Shown: positions 24,801 to 35,812 of the stretch, one piece after another
Numbering within the stretch: position 1 is the first letter of the stretch
How the letters are laid out: every line of letters starts with the position of its first letter
Source: Dirofilaria immitis
Taxonomy: Eukaryota; Nematoda; Chromadorea; Rhabditida; Onchocercidae
Direction of reading: 5' to 3'
DNA: 64,000 bases
NCBI GenBank assembly: GCA_024305405.1
Contig: JAKNDB010000092.1
Span: forward strand, 2,945,501-3,009,500
Notes under the pieces: model-generated
Databases searched by the model: none
What the model was told of the DNA's origin: nothing
The model's input: only the letters and a program-made list of their open reading frames with translations
Made by a program: the position numbers and the translations under genes

Positions 24801-26600
24801 TTTGCAAATTTAAAATTTACAGATGTATTCGCATTTTTGGTATGATGCACCAGCGTCACGACTTGCGACACATTATGCGAAAGGCGGTGCACCCGTTTAT
24901 TTATACTCTTTTGATCATATCAGTGAAAATTTGGAATATAACAGTACGTTCCCACTCTTATCTCTTTTTCTAGCTGAATCAAGCATTTTTTTAAACTATT
25001 CAGAAAGGACTGTAATTACTGATTATACTATTCCATTGTTTAAGCATTGCATTAATTATGCTTCATTATTTATGTTAGATAAATGCTACTGCGGGAAAGA
25101 ATTTTTGCTGAGAGCATCTAACACCTTCATTTGTCAGATATCATTACTTACCGGACAATTTTTTTTTTCATTTCACAAAAACTCATAACATCCTCAAAAG
25201 TGCAAAGGGTCAACGACGGATTATTATACTTGATTCTTTCTTTTTGAACTTTGTAGGAGCGTTTCATGGTTGTGATGAAATATTTCTATTTGATGTAGAG
25301 CCGAAATTCCTTATCAAAAGGCGTGATCGAAATTGGCAGCTGGATCGGAGGCTAACGGAAATTTTTGCTGAGCTCATCATCAATTTCGCTAGAATCGGGT
25401 AAAATTCTAAACATTTTTTTTAGTTCGTAGAGATCATATGAAGACCTACGGAAACCATTTTTCTATTTTTGTCTGAAACTAACAAAAGGCATATGATTTG
25501 TAAAAATAAAATTAATTACGTTTCTTTATTAGATGCATTTGAAAGCATCTTTTCTTTGACTTTCCTCAGGTAATAAACAGATGATATTATCGATCTTGAA
25601 AGTACTTCAGCAAATTACAATCTCTTTCTGCCAGCACCCAGCAATTTCTGAATTGTTCGGATAATTCATCAGTTTCTTCTGTTTCAAACATACTCTTGAA
25701 TTTTCATTTAGTAAATATCATTTATGCCAAATTTTCTTCCTTTTATGTAAAGACACAAAAATAAGGAGAGAATTTTTCAAATTATTTCTATTTTCTTTGT
25801 TGCACTTAGAGAAATTTACTCTTCACTTTCTTAACACATCATAATTTTATAATACTTTCGAGAATTGTGCGTGTCTATTGTATTTTACTAAAAATCAAAA
25901 ATTACGATTTTCAAAAGCTTTACATTTATCTTTGCTAAAAAATTTTTATTCTGGAGTTTCCCAGAAACTTGATGTCCATGATCATATAAGGAAATTATAT
26001 TGTAAACAACTACAGAATTCCACACCCGAGTCGTCGGGATTCGCTTTCAACTGGACTAAAATGGAGGTGGATAAACTGAATTATCTATCGATAACGGATA
26101 GTCCTAAGATGAATGTTGGCTTTCGATGGCAAGGTCATGTCTTTTGGAATTGGTACGCTCGTCATCTGGACGCTGTTGATGTTGGTAATTTGCATCGAAT
26201 CGCTCAACTAGATAAACAACTCGGCGATTATCAAGTTTGTTTCGGAATTATTTTTAGCTCTGAGTAGATTCAATGAAGTTGCTGTATTATAAAGCAAAGT
26301 ATTAAGCCTCATTTAATTCTCGACTTCTTGATGATCATAATGAACAGTAGTAAATGCTCACAGAAAGAATGGAACTGTATGATAGCGATCAATAGATCTA
26401 AGAAAAAAAGAAGTATAGTGAGTAATGAAGACATCGAGAATTATTGTTTTCGAATTCGAAATAAATCGAATTTTTATTTCATTTTATATTTTCAGTTAGC
26501 AACTTGGATGCTTTTATTTTGCGCACTCTTTTTCTTCGCAATATTAGTTGGCTTGGCATGCTACTGCACTCGGAAAGAATCTGACGATGAAGATTTATAA
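20296..26600 (+). CDS. catalytically dead carboxylesterase-like adhesion receptor (neuroligin/gliotactin class)
   Basis: Fourteen exons: 20296-20436, 20792-20869, 21309-21470, 22299-22452 (or from 22276), 22818-22897, 23203-23308, 23509-23690, 23853-24003, 24216-24412, 24823-24943, 25257-25398, 25635-25710, 25965-26234 and 26496-26600. Phases all fit; the short exon 25635-25710 is the least certain. About 655 residues: signal peptide, esterase fold (FKGIPYAAPPVGSLRF, SEDCLYLNVFAP, HGGEF, NYRLGPLGF), one membrane span (LLFCALFFFAILVGLACY) and a 12-residue acidic tail ending ESDDEDL. At the nucleophile elbow GHGSGAAS replaces GESAG, so serine is lost, while the acid (TRDES) and histidine (AFHGCDE) regions remain. 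Cholinesterase-like adhesion molecules share this loss and act at cell junctions or synapses, so adhesion is inferred. A better 3' splice site at 22275 would need one extra T near 22299. Confidence 0.92.
21788..21823. repeat. (AC)n microsatellite in intron 3 of the esterase-like gene
   Basis: About 18 AC units between the third and fourth exons. Confidence 0.95.
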
Positions 26601-26647
26601 TTTTCCACTCTGTTCGGAATACCACTATTATAAATTTGTCGTTATTA

Positions 26648-26788
26648 TTTTTGGATTTTATTTTTTCGAAAAGCAAAGAATTAATTTTTACTTGAAATCT
26701 TTGTTGCTTTTTTTCCTATCTTTCTTTTGCTAATATTTTGGATTTTATTTTTTCGAAAAAGCAAAGAATTAATTTTTACTTGAAATCT
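26648..26788. repeat. tandem copy pair of about 52 bp in the 3' flank
   Basis: The segment 26648-26700 (from TTTTTGGATTTTATTTTTTC to CTTGAAATCT) recurs at 26735-26788, differing by one A in an A-run. It lies just past the stop of the esterase-like gene, probably in its 3' UTR. Confidence 0.85.
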
Positions 26789-27259
26789 ATTTGAATATCG
26801 AGTCAAAATCACCGAAAAATTTCCCCAACAACTAAATCCCGGCTTTGAAAATAATTGGATTTAAAATTTGGTAACATTTCCTATACGATAATCAATAATT
26901 TTACTTGCTATGATCTCAAATAATGGCTTAGAATCATGCTGTAAAATAGTTCATTAACTAATGCTGATTGAATAATGAGTGGTGAAAACTATAACAAAAT
27001 AATATAGACATGCCTGAATGCTATGAATAATCGAAATTAATAGAATTTGGCTTAATATTTTATTAGAAATGGTTGCCAATTGAATCACATTCATTATTCT
27101 TGATGAAGAAATACATATTTTAATTAGTATCTCTTTTATTTAGAGATTTAGTTCATAACATTTTGATTTTAGTGATCCACTACGCAACTATATTTACTGA
27201 TAGAGTAATCATTTTAAAATATTTGAATAACAAAAATTTCTTTTTGCAACATTAATCGA

Positions 27260-27466
27260 TCAAACAAAATAAAACACTTCATTCGCAACATTCTCCTTTT
27301 CCTTCATTAATTTACTAGTATTATTGATAATTCTGTTTAACGGACCGATATATCGCGGTATCACTGGATTATATATATGTCCATAAAAAGCGCTTATATT
27401 GTATTCAGTATTTTCCATTTTTGTTCTCAGTTCTTGTTTAAAAAATATTCCTTTAAATTTTTGCAA
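27260..27466 (-). CDS. candidate terminal coding segment, unrecognised
   Basis: A 68-codon frame containing NPVIPRYIGPLNRIINNT and a charged end KLMKEKENVANEVFYFV before TGA. A further frame behind a good TTTTCAG at about 27613 (MENLILQSKGLYRQKFN) lies just upstream on the same strand. No family or splice link is established. Confidence 0.25.
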   Translation of the reverse strand: MQKFKGIFFKQELRTKMENTEYNISAFYGHIYNPVIPRYIGPLNRIINNTSKLMKEKENVANEVFYFV

Positions 27467-30127
27467 AATAAATTTAAAAGCTATTTGATATTTTATGGGA
27501 TTTTCCGGAGTCTCCTGAACTTATCTCTTAGTTACTTCGCAATAGTCTTTTTGTTTACATTAAATTTCTGTCGATATAATCCTTTGCTTTGAAGTATTAG
27601 ATTTTCCATTTTCTGAAAAGACAACAAATACCGGAATTATTTGTGCTTAGGTGGTAAAAATTCTCTATTCTATTGCATCCTTTTGTCGAACTATTTAAAA
27701 AGTGGATGTCTCAACTTCTTCAAATTTCCCAAAATCTTTATTAGAATATTTATAACATTTTGATATTTTTCTGACTAATTTGGTGTTTTCAAATAAACCA
27801 CTTTGGTCTATTATTAATAATCTTCAATTTCAAGTAAGGGCGCTTTTGTTATTGCAAAATTTGTAAATTTTTCTCAGTAAATATTTCAATTTCAAATTCT
27901 CAATTATTCATGTAATTCCAAGTTTTTCGATGATCTGAATTTCCTTTAAGCATTTGCTCCTACATTGTTAATTAATTTTGACATTTTTCTTGCTCTTTAT
28001 CAAAATCATGCCCTCACTTAAATATATATGCATAATTTATCATTGTCAATTCGTAAATCATTTAAAAAAATCTTTAGAACTATCCTGAATAAGAAAGTAA
28101 TTCTTGCAATCATCGAGATGAAGAAAGAATACAGTATTTAATTCATTGATTAATGCTTAAAGTTTAAGTCCTTTCAGTCATACATATGGTTCATTAAATC
28201 AATGATAAATCAGTCTAGAAGTATACTAACAAAAGTATTAAATAGATTTAATGAATTCATCAAATGTATTGTATAGAGCAGAAAAATGACGATTATAAAT
28301 ACTGAAACTGCAATGTTCAATTCATTGTCACATATTTACAACTAAAGAATTGCAAATATGTATCTAATTAAAAATGACTATGTTTTATTGAAAAAATTCT
28401 AAAAGTACTTTGAAAGTATTGGAATCGGAATATTGACAGTCATCAAATGTCATAGAAATGTCGAGAACTATAGCAGAACAACAGCGATGGAATATGGTTG
28501 TTTCAAATTTTCAATGACATAAAGAATATCCTTTAAAAACTTTTAGATATCAGGCATTGGTATGCCAATGCAGTTAAATAAAGAATACGATGAAAAAGAT
28601 ACTGAAACATTTGAAATAGGAGATGGAAACATAAATATTTTCAACTGTTCAAATCATCTAGGATCTGAATAAACAGCATTAATCAAATTCATATCATTAT
28701 AAACAATATAACTCTATTCCGCTTTCAAATAATGACTTTACTATTTCGAAAATTTGAAATTCCACAAAATTTTAACTAATTCTGGAATTTTTCTTATTAA
28801 ACAACAAATCCAGTAACTCTTTGAGTTGCATTATTTTTAAATTTTATCTCTTAAATCAAGTTTTGGTTGTTATCAAATGTAATATTTTTGTAATTCAAAT
28901 TGACATTTAAAAAATTGTTGATTTATTACTCTTTTTAACTAATTCATGTCACTTTGATGATATAATATCTGCATCGATTCAATAATTCAAATAATTTGTT
29001 AATTCAAGACTACTCAAGCAGATAAAATTTGACAAATTTTCTAGTCAAAGTTCTACATTTTTCATTAACTTTTCTTGATGAAAGAAGGAATTGCATTCAT
29101 AATCATCAAGAGATTCTTTATTTGCTATTTCGAACATATCTATCGTTTGTCAATTTTTATTTGCATGGGTATCTAATTGTTACAGTAGTGCAGTGAATGA
29201 TGAACATTTTGCCACTATTGTGAACAAAGGACCATAAATCTGCTTTTATCTATGACTGGCATTATCACGAATTGATGTTTGATATTCTTAACAAAAACAT
29301 ATCATTTAAATTATCTCAGGCCCTAAGTCTATCAATTATGAAATTCTCAACTCTTATCTGATAATTCTTCCTCCAAGAGTTTTCAGCCGTATGTTTTTAG
29401 CTGTACGTGATGTCTGATTATTTCATATTAAAACTGGAATTATTTTAATTTAAATATTTCAGTTTTGCGTTTGTCCTGCGCTTATTTCCACAATTCATTG
29501 TTAAGCAAAATTTCCCAATTCCCAATTCGAGCAAGTTTTGAATTACAAATAACGAGTTTGTTAAAACACATTTCTTATCGCTGTTCGATGGATCATTCGC
29601 TGATGGATTATCCATTAACGATCACTTTACCGCTTTTGAAGAAAAAATTTTATCTAAAGAATTAAAAAATTTTATATTTTACAGCATAAATTAGTATTTT
29701 ACTTATTCAACCGACTATTTTCTACTTTCGCTTATAAAAATATAAGATTAAGATTGAGAATGAGATTGAGATTGGGATTAAGATTTCAATAAATTGCAGA
29801 TCAAATGTGAAATTGTTAAATAAATAACTAATTCAAAATGGAATTTTATAATTTGAATGAATTCCTACAATAATGCTTACATTGTATAACTAATTATTTC
29901 ATGTTGAAGGAAGCTTACTACTGATATATAGAATTACTAATAAAGAATGTAACATTGATTCAAAAGGATTATTTAACGAATGATTAAATTCAACACCAAA
30001 TGTTGACAACTGCAATGCATTTGGCATCGAAACTTCATTGTTGAATAATTTTCCATTAGGATATTTAATAAAGTACTGATGTTTGTATGATACAATGTTT
30101 TATCCGCAACTTTGCAATTTACTGCAG

Positions 30128-30244
30128 ATTGATGAAAGTCCTAGCATGATGCGTGCCAGGAGATTTTTATTGTGCCGAAAAAATCTGACAGAAGATTTTT
30201 TGCGCAAAGCTCAAAATACAACTAATTTTCAAAAGACGGTTTAA
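30128..30244 (+). CDS. candidate 3'-terminal exon, unrecognised
   Basis: After TTTACTGCAG the plus strand reads 38 codons with balanced charge (SPSMMRARRFLLCRKNLTED) to TAA. No upstream exon was linked. Chance could produce this. Confidence 0.2.
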   Translation: MDESPSMMRARRFLLCRKNLTEDFLRKAQNTTNFQKTV

Positions 30245-31745
30245 TTTCATGGTCAAGTAGATAGGGATATAATACATTGCTAATACTCTAGACACTAAAT
30301 GTATATTTATCATATGCATTTATCGTTTATCATGCTTGTTACGACTGTATGTATTATACATTATATTTATATGTTAGGCCGTAAAGTGGTAGAATTAGTG
30401 GAAAAATAATTTTCAATCTGAAGATAAATGATTTAGGATTACATCTTACTATTTGAGCTGACGTTGAAAAAAGATCTAGAATAAAAAGTAATTATTATTA
30501 ATATTATTCATCATTTTACTTCCTCTATCAATATTTGTTATTTATCACTTTTCGCCTATTACCAATCTATTTCGTCGAAAAGAAAAAGGATTTTTCTCGA
30601 TCTCTCAAATCCTTCATTTTATTCTTTCCGTCTTATATGTACTGAAATTTCATTGAAGAATGCCATGTAATGATTATATTGGAAATAGGCCCGAAGATGA
30701 GAGGAAAAAATAAAGGAGTTTGCAATATGAAAATAATGCATAATAATTGATGTTTTATCATAAGGATGAAATGATAAATGTAGCTGCGAAGTGATAGCAG
30801 CGGACAATATAACCGTAAATTTTACCGTGTATCCGAATAATTTTTCATGTTCGCTAATCAGACATTAAATCGAAAATAAGTATTAGCGTCGGTTGAACAA
30901 CAATAATGATAATATAATTTTTAATGATTGCTACTAAAGTCACGATCATTTTGCTTACGTTTGCAAAGTAAATCATCTTCAAGTTATAAATTGTATTGTT
31001 CATTCATTGATTTGCATTCAATTGTCATCCGAATAAGAAATTGTTGCTTTTGCAATTTTGTTCACTTTCTTGATGAATTCTTAGGTGGAAAAATACGATT
31101 CCATCAAAAATTATTTTCTGAAGATTTCGAAACAATTCATTTTCTAGATAATTAGAGAAAAAAAATTAATGCTTCGTTTACATTTCTGGAATAGCTTAGT
31201 GGAAACTTTAGTTTCTATAAGATGACTTGCTAAGATAATAAAGTCTAAACCCAATGATAAGTGTTCACTGTGCAGCGCTGTAAACCATTGCAAACTACAG
31301 GTGCACAACTGAACAAATGATTAACGAAGTTCATTCAACTTTTAGTGATTTTATTCTAAATTATCTCTTTTGATGAGCGAAAAAAATTTGAAAAAAAGAT
31401 AACATTTTCGGAAGCAAACATATTCTGAAAATTTTTCCAAAATTAAAATAATTACTTCATAAATGCAATTTAAGATGTTATCAGTATTTTGGATAATTTA
31501 TTGGTGATGGATGCAAGTAAGGTGAAAGAAGAAAAGAAATTAAAATTTGTCTTATTTGTAATGTTTATACCAACATACTCAATAAAATTAGTATCTAATA
31601 AATCTCAATATTTTCTCAATAGTTCCAACAGTTAATCAATAAACTGCGACCAATGCCCTGTACTATCATATTTCCGCACTGCCTATAGAGATAAAAAGTG
31701 TTGCTGTTTGTTGAAGTTAAATGCTTGATTCATTGTGTTTCTCAC

Positions 31746-31861
31746 TTCCGGTCGATGAATGTCGCTGTAATTTTTTATAAGAATTTCGCCGAGAAATAAA
31801 TGGTCGGTAAACCTATTCTTGTGCGCAAGGTGTAGAATGCTTCTGCATCTATAGTGATCCA
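31746..31861 (-). CDS. candidate exon, weakly ankyrin-like
   Basis: Behind a strong 3' splice site (CATTTTTCAG) the minus strand reads 38 codons (RCRSILHLAHKNRFTDHL, then GEILIKNYSDIHRPE) to a donor-like GAA|GTGAGA. The pattern loosely resembles the LHLA helix and the end of an ankyrin repeat. Read through, the frame continues to a TAG 24 codons later. It may belong with 32786-32868 on the same strand. The family hint is weak. Confidence 0.3.
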
Positions 31862-32785
31862 CTGAAAAATGGTTTTCCTTGAAAATGTATCTTTTTTTAA
31901 ATTATTGCTTCCATGTATTGATAAAAATCTTGATGACTAAAATTATGCAATCTTCAACATATTAATACCAAAAGCAGCTATACACTGATAAACAAATATA
32001 TTCTACGGAGTAGATTTGCAAATTTTACCTGCTTGATTAGGCTTTCGACTTATCTTGAGGTTACTTTTAATTTTCTTACTGCAATTAGCAAAGAGATAGA
32101 AAAAAATTCAAGAGGAATAACTAGTATACTTGAGGGACATGCATATTGATACAATCCTTTACTTACTACTATCCTTTATTTTAACTGCTTTATATATTAA
32201 TGATTGAGAAATCAAAATTTCTCCAAAGTGAGCAAATTTCTATGACATTATACCGTGTCACTAACATTACCCTCATAGTCTCTGACAACAATTGCCATAC
32301 TCTTTGTTCTTAGGTAGAAGATCATCGTTATTTTAAGTCGCCGTTTAAATTTTTATACATATTGATGATATATTCACATTCTCGTATTATACACACCCAC
32401 ATTCATACATGCATACACTCGTGAACGTACACACCACATCCATACCGACAACGATATAAGTGATGTGATATAACTTGTAGGAATACCTTCCGCTTCGTTC
32501 ATACTCCGAAATAAACGATCTTTCGAAATAGTGTGTATACACTTTGACACCGATATTCCTTCTATAGAAACTTTAATTTATCATGCTGAAAATTTCGACA
32601 AACAGTACAATCATTTTACAGAATAGTGATTTCATCAGATTGTCTTGGAATGTTTGATTTTCGATTTGAGAAAGTTAAAACTTTCATTGAAAGCTAACTT
32701 TTTTACATTTTTGATAACTATAAGTTGCAAATTCCATTACTAAACTTTAATTAGCTCAATATGAGATACTTTGCGAAGAAAGCCA

Positions 32786-32868
32786 CCTAATGTTCTTGGC
32801 CTTCTAGAGGCAGTCTCATCTCTTTGCATCAGTTTAGTCAAAACATTTGCGGACGAAACAACTAAAAC
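32786..32868 (-). CDS. candidate exon, unrecognised
   Basis: Between an acceptor-like TTGTTTTAG and a donor-like AAA|GTATCT the minus strand reads SSANVLTKLMQRDETASRRP and then RTLGGFLRK. The plus strand is also open here, so strand choice is a judgement. Possible upstream partner of 31746-31861, though the phases (0 into 1) would need another exon between them. Confidence 0.25.
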
Positions 32869-33210
32869 AACTAATTGTAATTATTTATTTATTTACCATC
32901 ATACATCTTTGCATCGAGAAAGAATTTCAGTATCAAAAAATATTGAAAAGCATATTTTGTAGAAAATAAAATATGGATTTTTTATCAGAATATCTGCGAT
33001 CCTTCTCTGCGATATATTTGCGATGCTTTTTAGATGTGCAAAGAACGATCAATAAAATTTTTAGCATTCATTCATTAATGAGACATCTCTTATCTGCATT
33101 TATCCTTATGAAAAGATCTTTCCTTGCATATAAAAGCTAGTGATCATTGTTACATCATATTACTCTTTTTCATAATTTTTTAATTTTCGAACTCTTGAAC
33201 TTGATTCTCC

Positions 33211-33310
33211 AGTTGTCCTTTTGTTCCTCTTCCTTCTCCTCTTCCTCCTCCTCCTCTTCTTCCTTCTCCTCTTCTTCCTTCTCCTCTTCTTCCTTCTCCT
33301 CCCCTTTCTA
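33211..33310. repeat. polypyrimidine TCC/TTC repeat with an 18-bp higher-order unit
   Basis: Repeated TTCCTTCTCCTCTTC-type units. Overlapping poly-serine and poly-leucine/phenylalanine frames merely translate it. Confidence 0.9.
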
Positions 33311-33688
33311 TTCCTCCTATCCTTCCTTTATTTTCCGTCTTCCATTCTCGTCTTTTCCAAATTTAAAATTATTCTCACTGATTTTTTAATTGCAGTCATC
33401 TTCATCATTATCATCGTCATTCCCATTCTATTCCTATTACTATCAATTGATTAAATGAACAGAGAAATACTGCTATTTATATCGTATTATAATCATTAAC
33501 TTCATCATTAAGAACAAAAGATAGTAATTACAACAGCGGCAGCAGTAACGGTAACGACGAGACACGACGAATAGCGACGCTTAAGGTCTAACGGTGAAAA
33601 GTACCACCTCCTACTCACCACTGTTTTTGTGCCTTCAAATACTAAAGCACAGCGTTTCACGCACAGTTCATTTCCATATCAGCCAGTC

Positions 33689-33782
<94 letters not shown>

Positions 33783-33783
33783 G
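33689..33783. repeat. CAA array with regularly spaced CAT interruptions
   Basis: Long CAA microsatellite in which CAT interrupts every fourth triplet in the middle part (33721-33762), giving a 12-bp higher-order unit. The asparagine-, threonine- and valine-rich frames across it (33594-33955) are translations of the repeat. Confidence 0.9.
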
Positions 33784-35812
33784 CACTAATAATAATAACA
33801 ACAAGAGCAGTAATATAGCGACTACTGCTTTTATTTATTATGCCTGCAGAAGAAACGGAAATAACTTTTCTACCTCTCCTCCACTTTTCCATTCTCATTT
33901 TTCATTGCCAGGTAGGTACCATGCAATGTTGATAAGTATGACGAGTAAAACTTGAAAAAAAAGAAAAAAAAGAAAATAGAATACTTTAAGCAGTTATTTA
34001 CTTTTATTTGCATCACTATGTTATCTTCATATTTATGAGATAAATTATTGAATAGAAATATTTATAATTTTAATACACATTTTCACTTACTGTTTTTAGA
34101 AAACGGATTATTTTAATAGCAAGCATATTTGTGTTTATCTCGTTCATTCTTTCTAAGTAATGATATATTTTTGTTTATATCACTGCATTATTTTATTGAT
34201 TAAATGAATCTCTTTTGAATGCTTCAAAATTATCCTTTTCAATAAATTTTTATATTTGAAGCGAATTTTGTCGTAATTTTTAAAATTTAATACACAAATT
34301 AATTTCTTTCTATCAATTGAAAAATGCGAAGAAATTCGGTTCATTAACATGGTTAGAACGTAATAAAAATTTCAAGTAAAATTTAATTCACACTATTTTA
34401 TATATAACAAAAATTATAAAAATATTTATTGTTTGCAAATCATAAAACCTATCAGAAATTCGCTTTTTGACTTTACTCATAAAGCTATCGCTAATATTCT
34501 TTATATTTTAATATATAAAAATATTTTTTTCATACAGAAAGAAAACGGATATATTTTCTGTTTTTTTTGATAAAAGTTTTGAGGAAAAATTACATAATCT
34601 TGGCCACGAAAACATTCTTTTTAATGATTTTTGAATCAAATGCCGAAAACATATTCTTAAGCTTAATTTTTATGCTTTTTTAATTTAGTTTAATTTTAAA
34701 GGCTCGAAAATCATCAGTAATATTAGTATGCTAAGCACATAATGCTCTCTAAAAATATCCTAAACATACATTGAAGCGCACCTTTGTAAATAGTACAGAT
34801 ATATAATGATATGAAGAATATTACGTCATATTTCTGGTAAGAGATTGCTAAATGTCAAAGCAATTTAAACTAAGCAAGCTTTACTTCAATTGGTAGTATA
34901 TTTATGTCGTTAATGTAATAGTATTGCTAACAATTGGATTGCTTTGATAATGCATCAGTATTTGAGCTTTAGCAGATTAACAATTAGTAATGATTTGCAG
35001 AATATTTTACGTACAGAGTGTTTTTTCTGATCGGTATTGGTGCCAAAAAAATTGAAAAATACTGATGCTAAAAATAACTATTATTTCTTTTTGCTGAAAA
35101 AAATTGTTATTCAAAAGCTTTCTATAATTTTTATTTTTAAATTTATTTTATTCAGAAGTTCGGAGTGGCTTTTTCCCAACTCCCTTCAATTTTCATTATT
35201 TTATAATAATTTGTTTGCATTATTTCAAATATCATCACTTATTTAATTCGATTTTTTAATTGATTATCTTTGCAGTTTTCTCGGTATATTTTTTCACCTC
35301 AATTATTATTGTATATTATACTATAATACTTGAACAAATATCACAAGAGCTATGATGAACTATGATGAAATAAGATGATCTCTAATCTCAAAGTGATTTC
35401 AGTACTTGAAAAGCATGATAATAACTTAAAATATATCCTTTGACCATAATATGCTTTAGCCTTTTTCTATCTTCAGTTTATCTCTAATTATATTTCCATC
35501 CCAGATTTTCTTTCAATTTATTGATTCGGAATTATTTGTGATTGTCAGAAAAATATGACATTAATGTCATAAATTTATTTTATTCATTATTTATAATATA
35601 ATAATTATTATTGCGATCAAATTATATGAGTGGCTAACTACGAACTGAATTAAGAGCCCTTCAATTGACATGCAAATTGTTATATTATTGAATGACCTGA
35701 AATTATTTATGATCATTAGCTAACTATAATGCGTACAAATTAAGAGAACAATATGTAAATAAGGATCACTTTTCTCTTTTTTTTTTGATTCTAAATAGTG
35801 CTCTCAGTAGAG

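Larger units (their letters stand above)
26789..35812. other. long intergenic stretch with simple repeats and weak candidate exons
   Basis: No gene can be assembled here. Candidate coding segments are listed separately (27260-27466, 30128-30244, 31746-31861, 32786-32868). Simple repeats lie at 33211-33310 and 33689-33783. The rest is AT-rich with no recognised feature. Confidence 0.5.

Noticed and set aside
33147..33454. Serine- and leucine-rich frames
   Set aside because: They are translations of the TCC/TTC repeat.
33594..33955. Asparagine-, threonine- and valine-rich frames on both strands
   Set aside because: They are translations of the CAA repeat.
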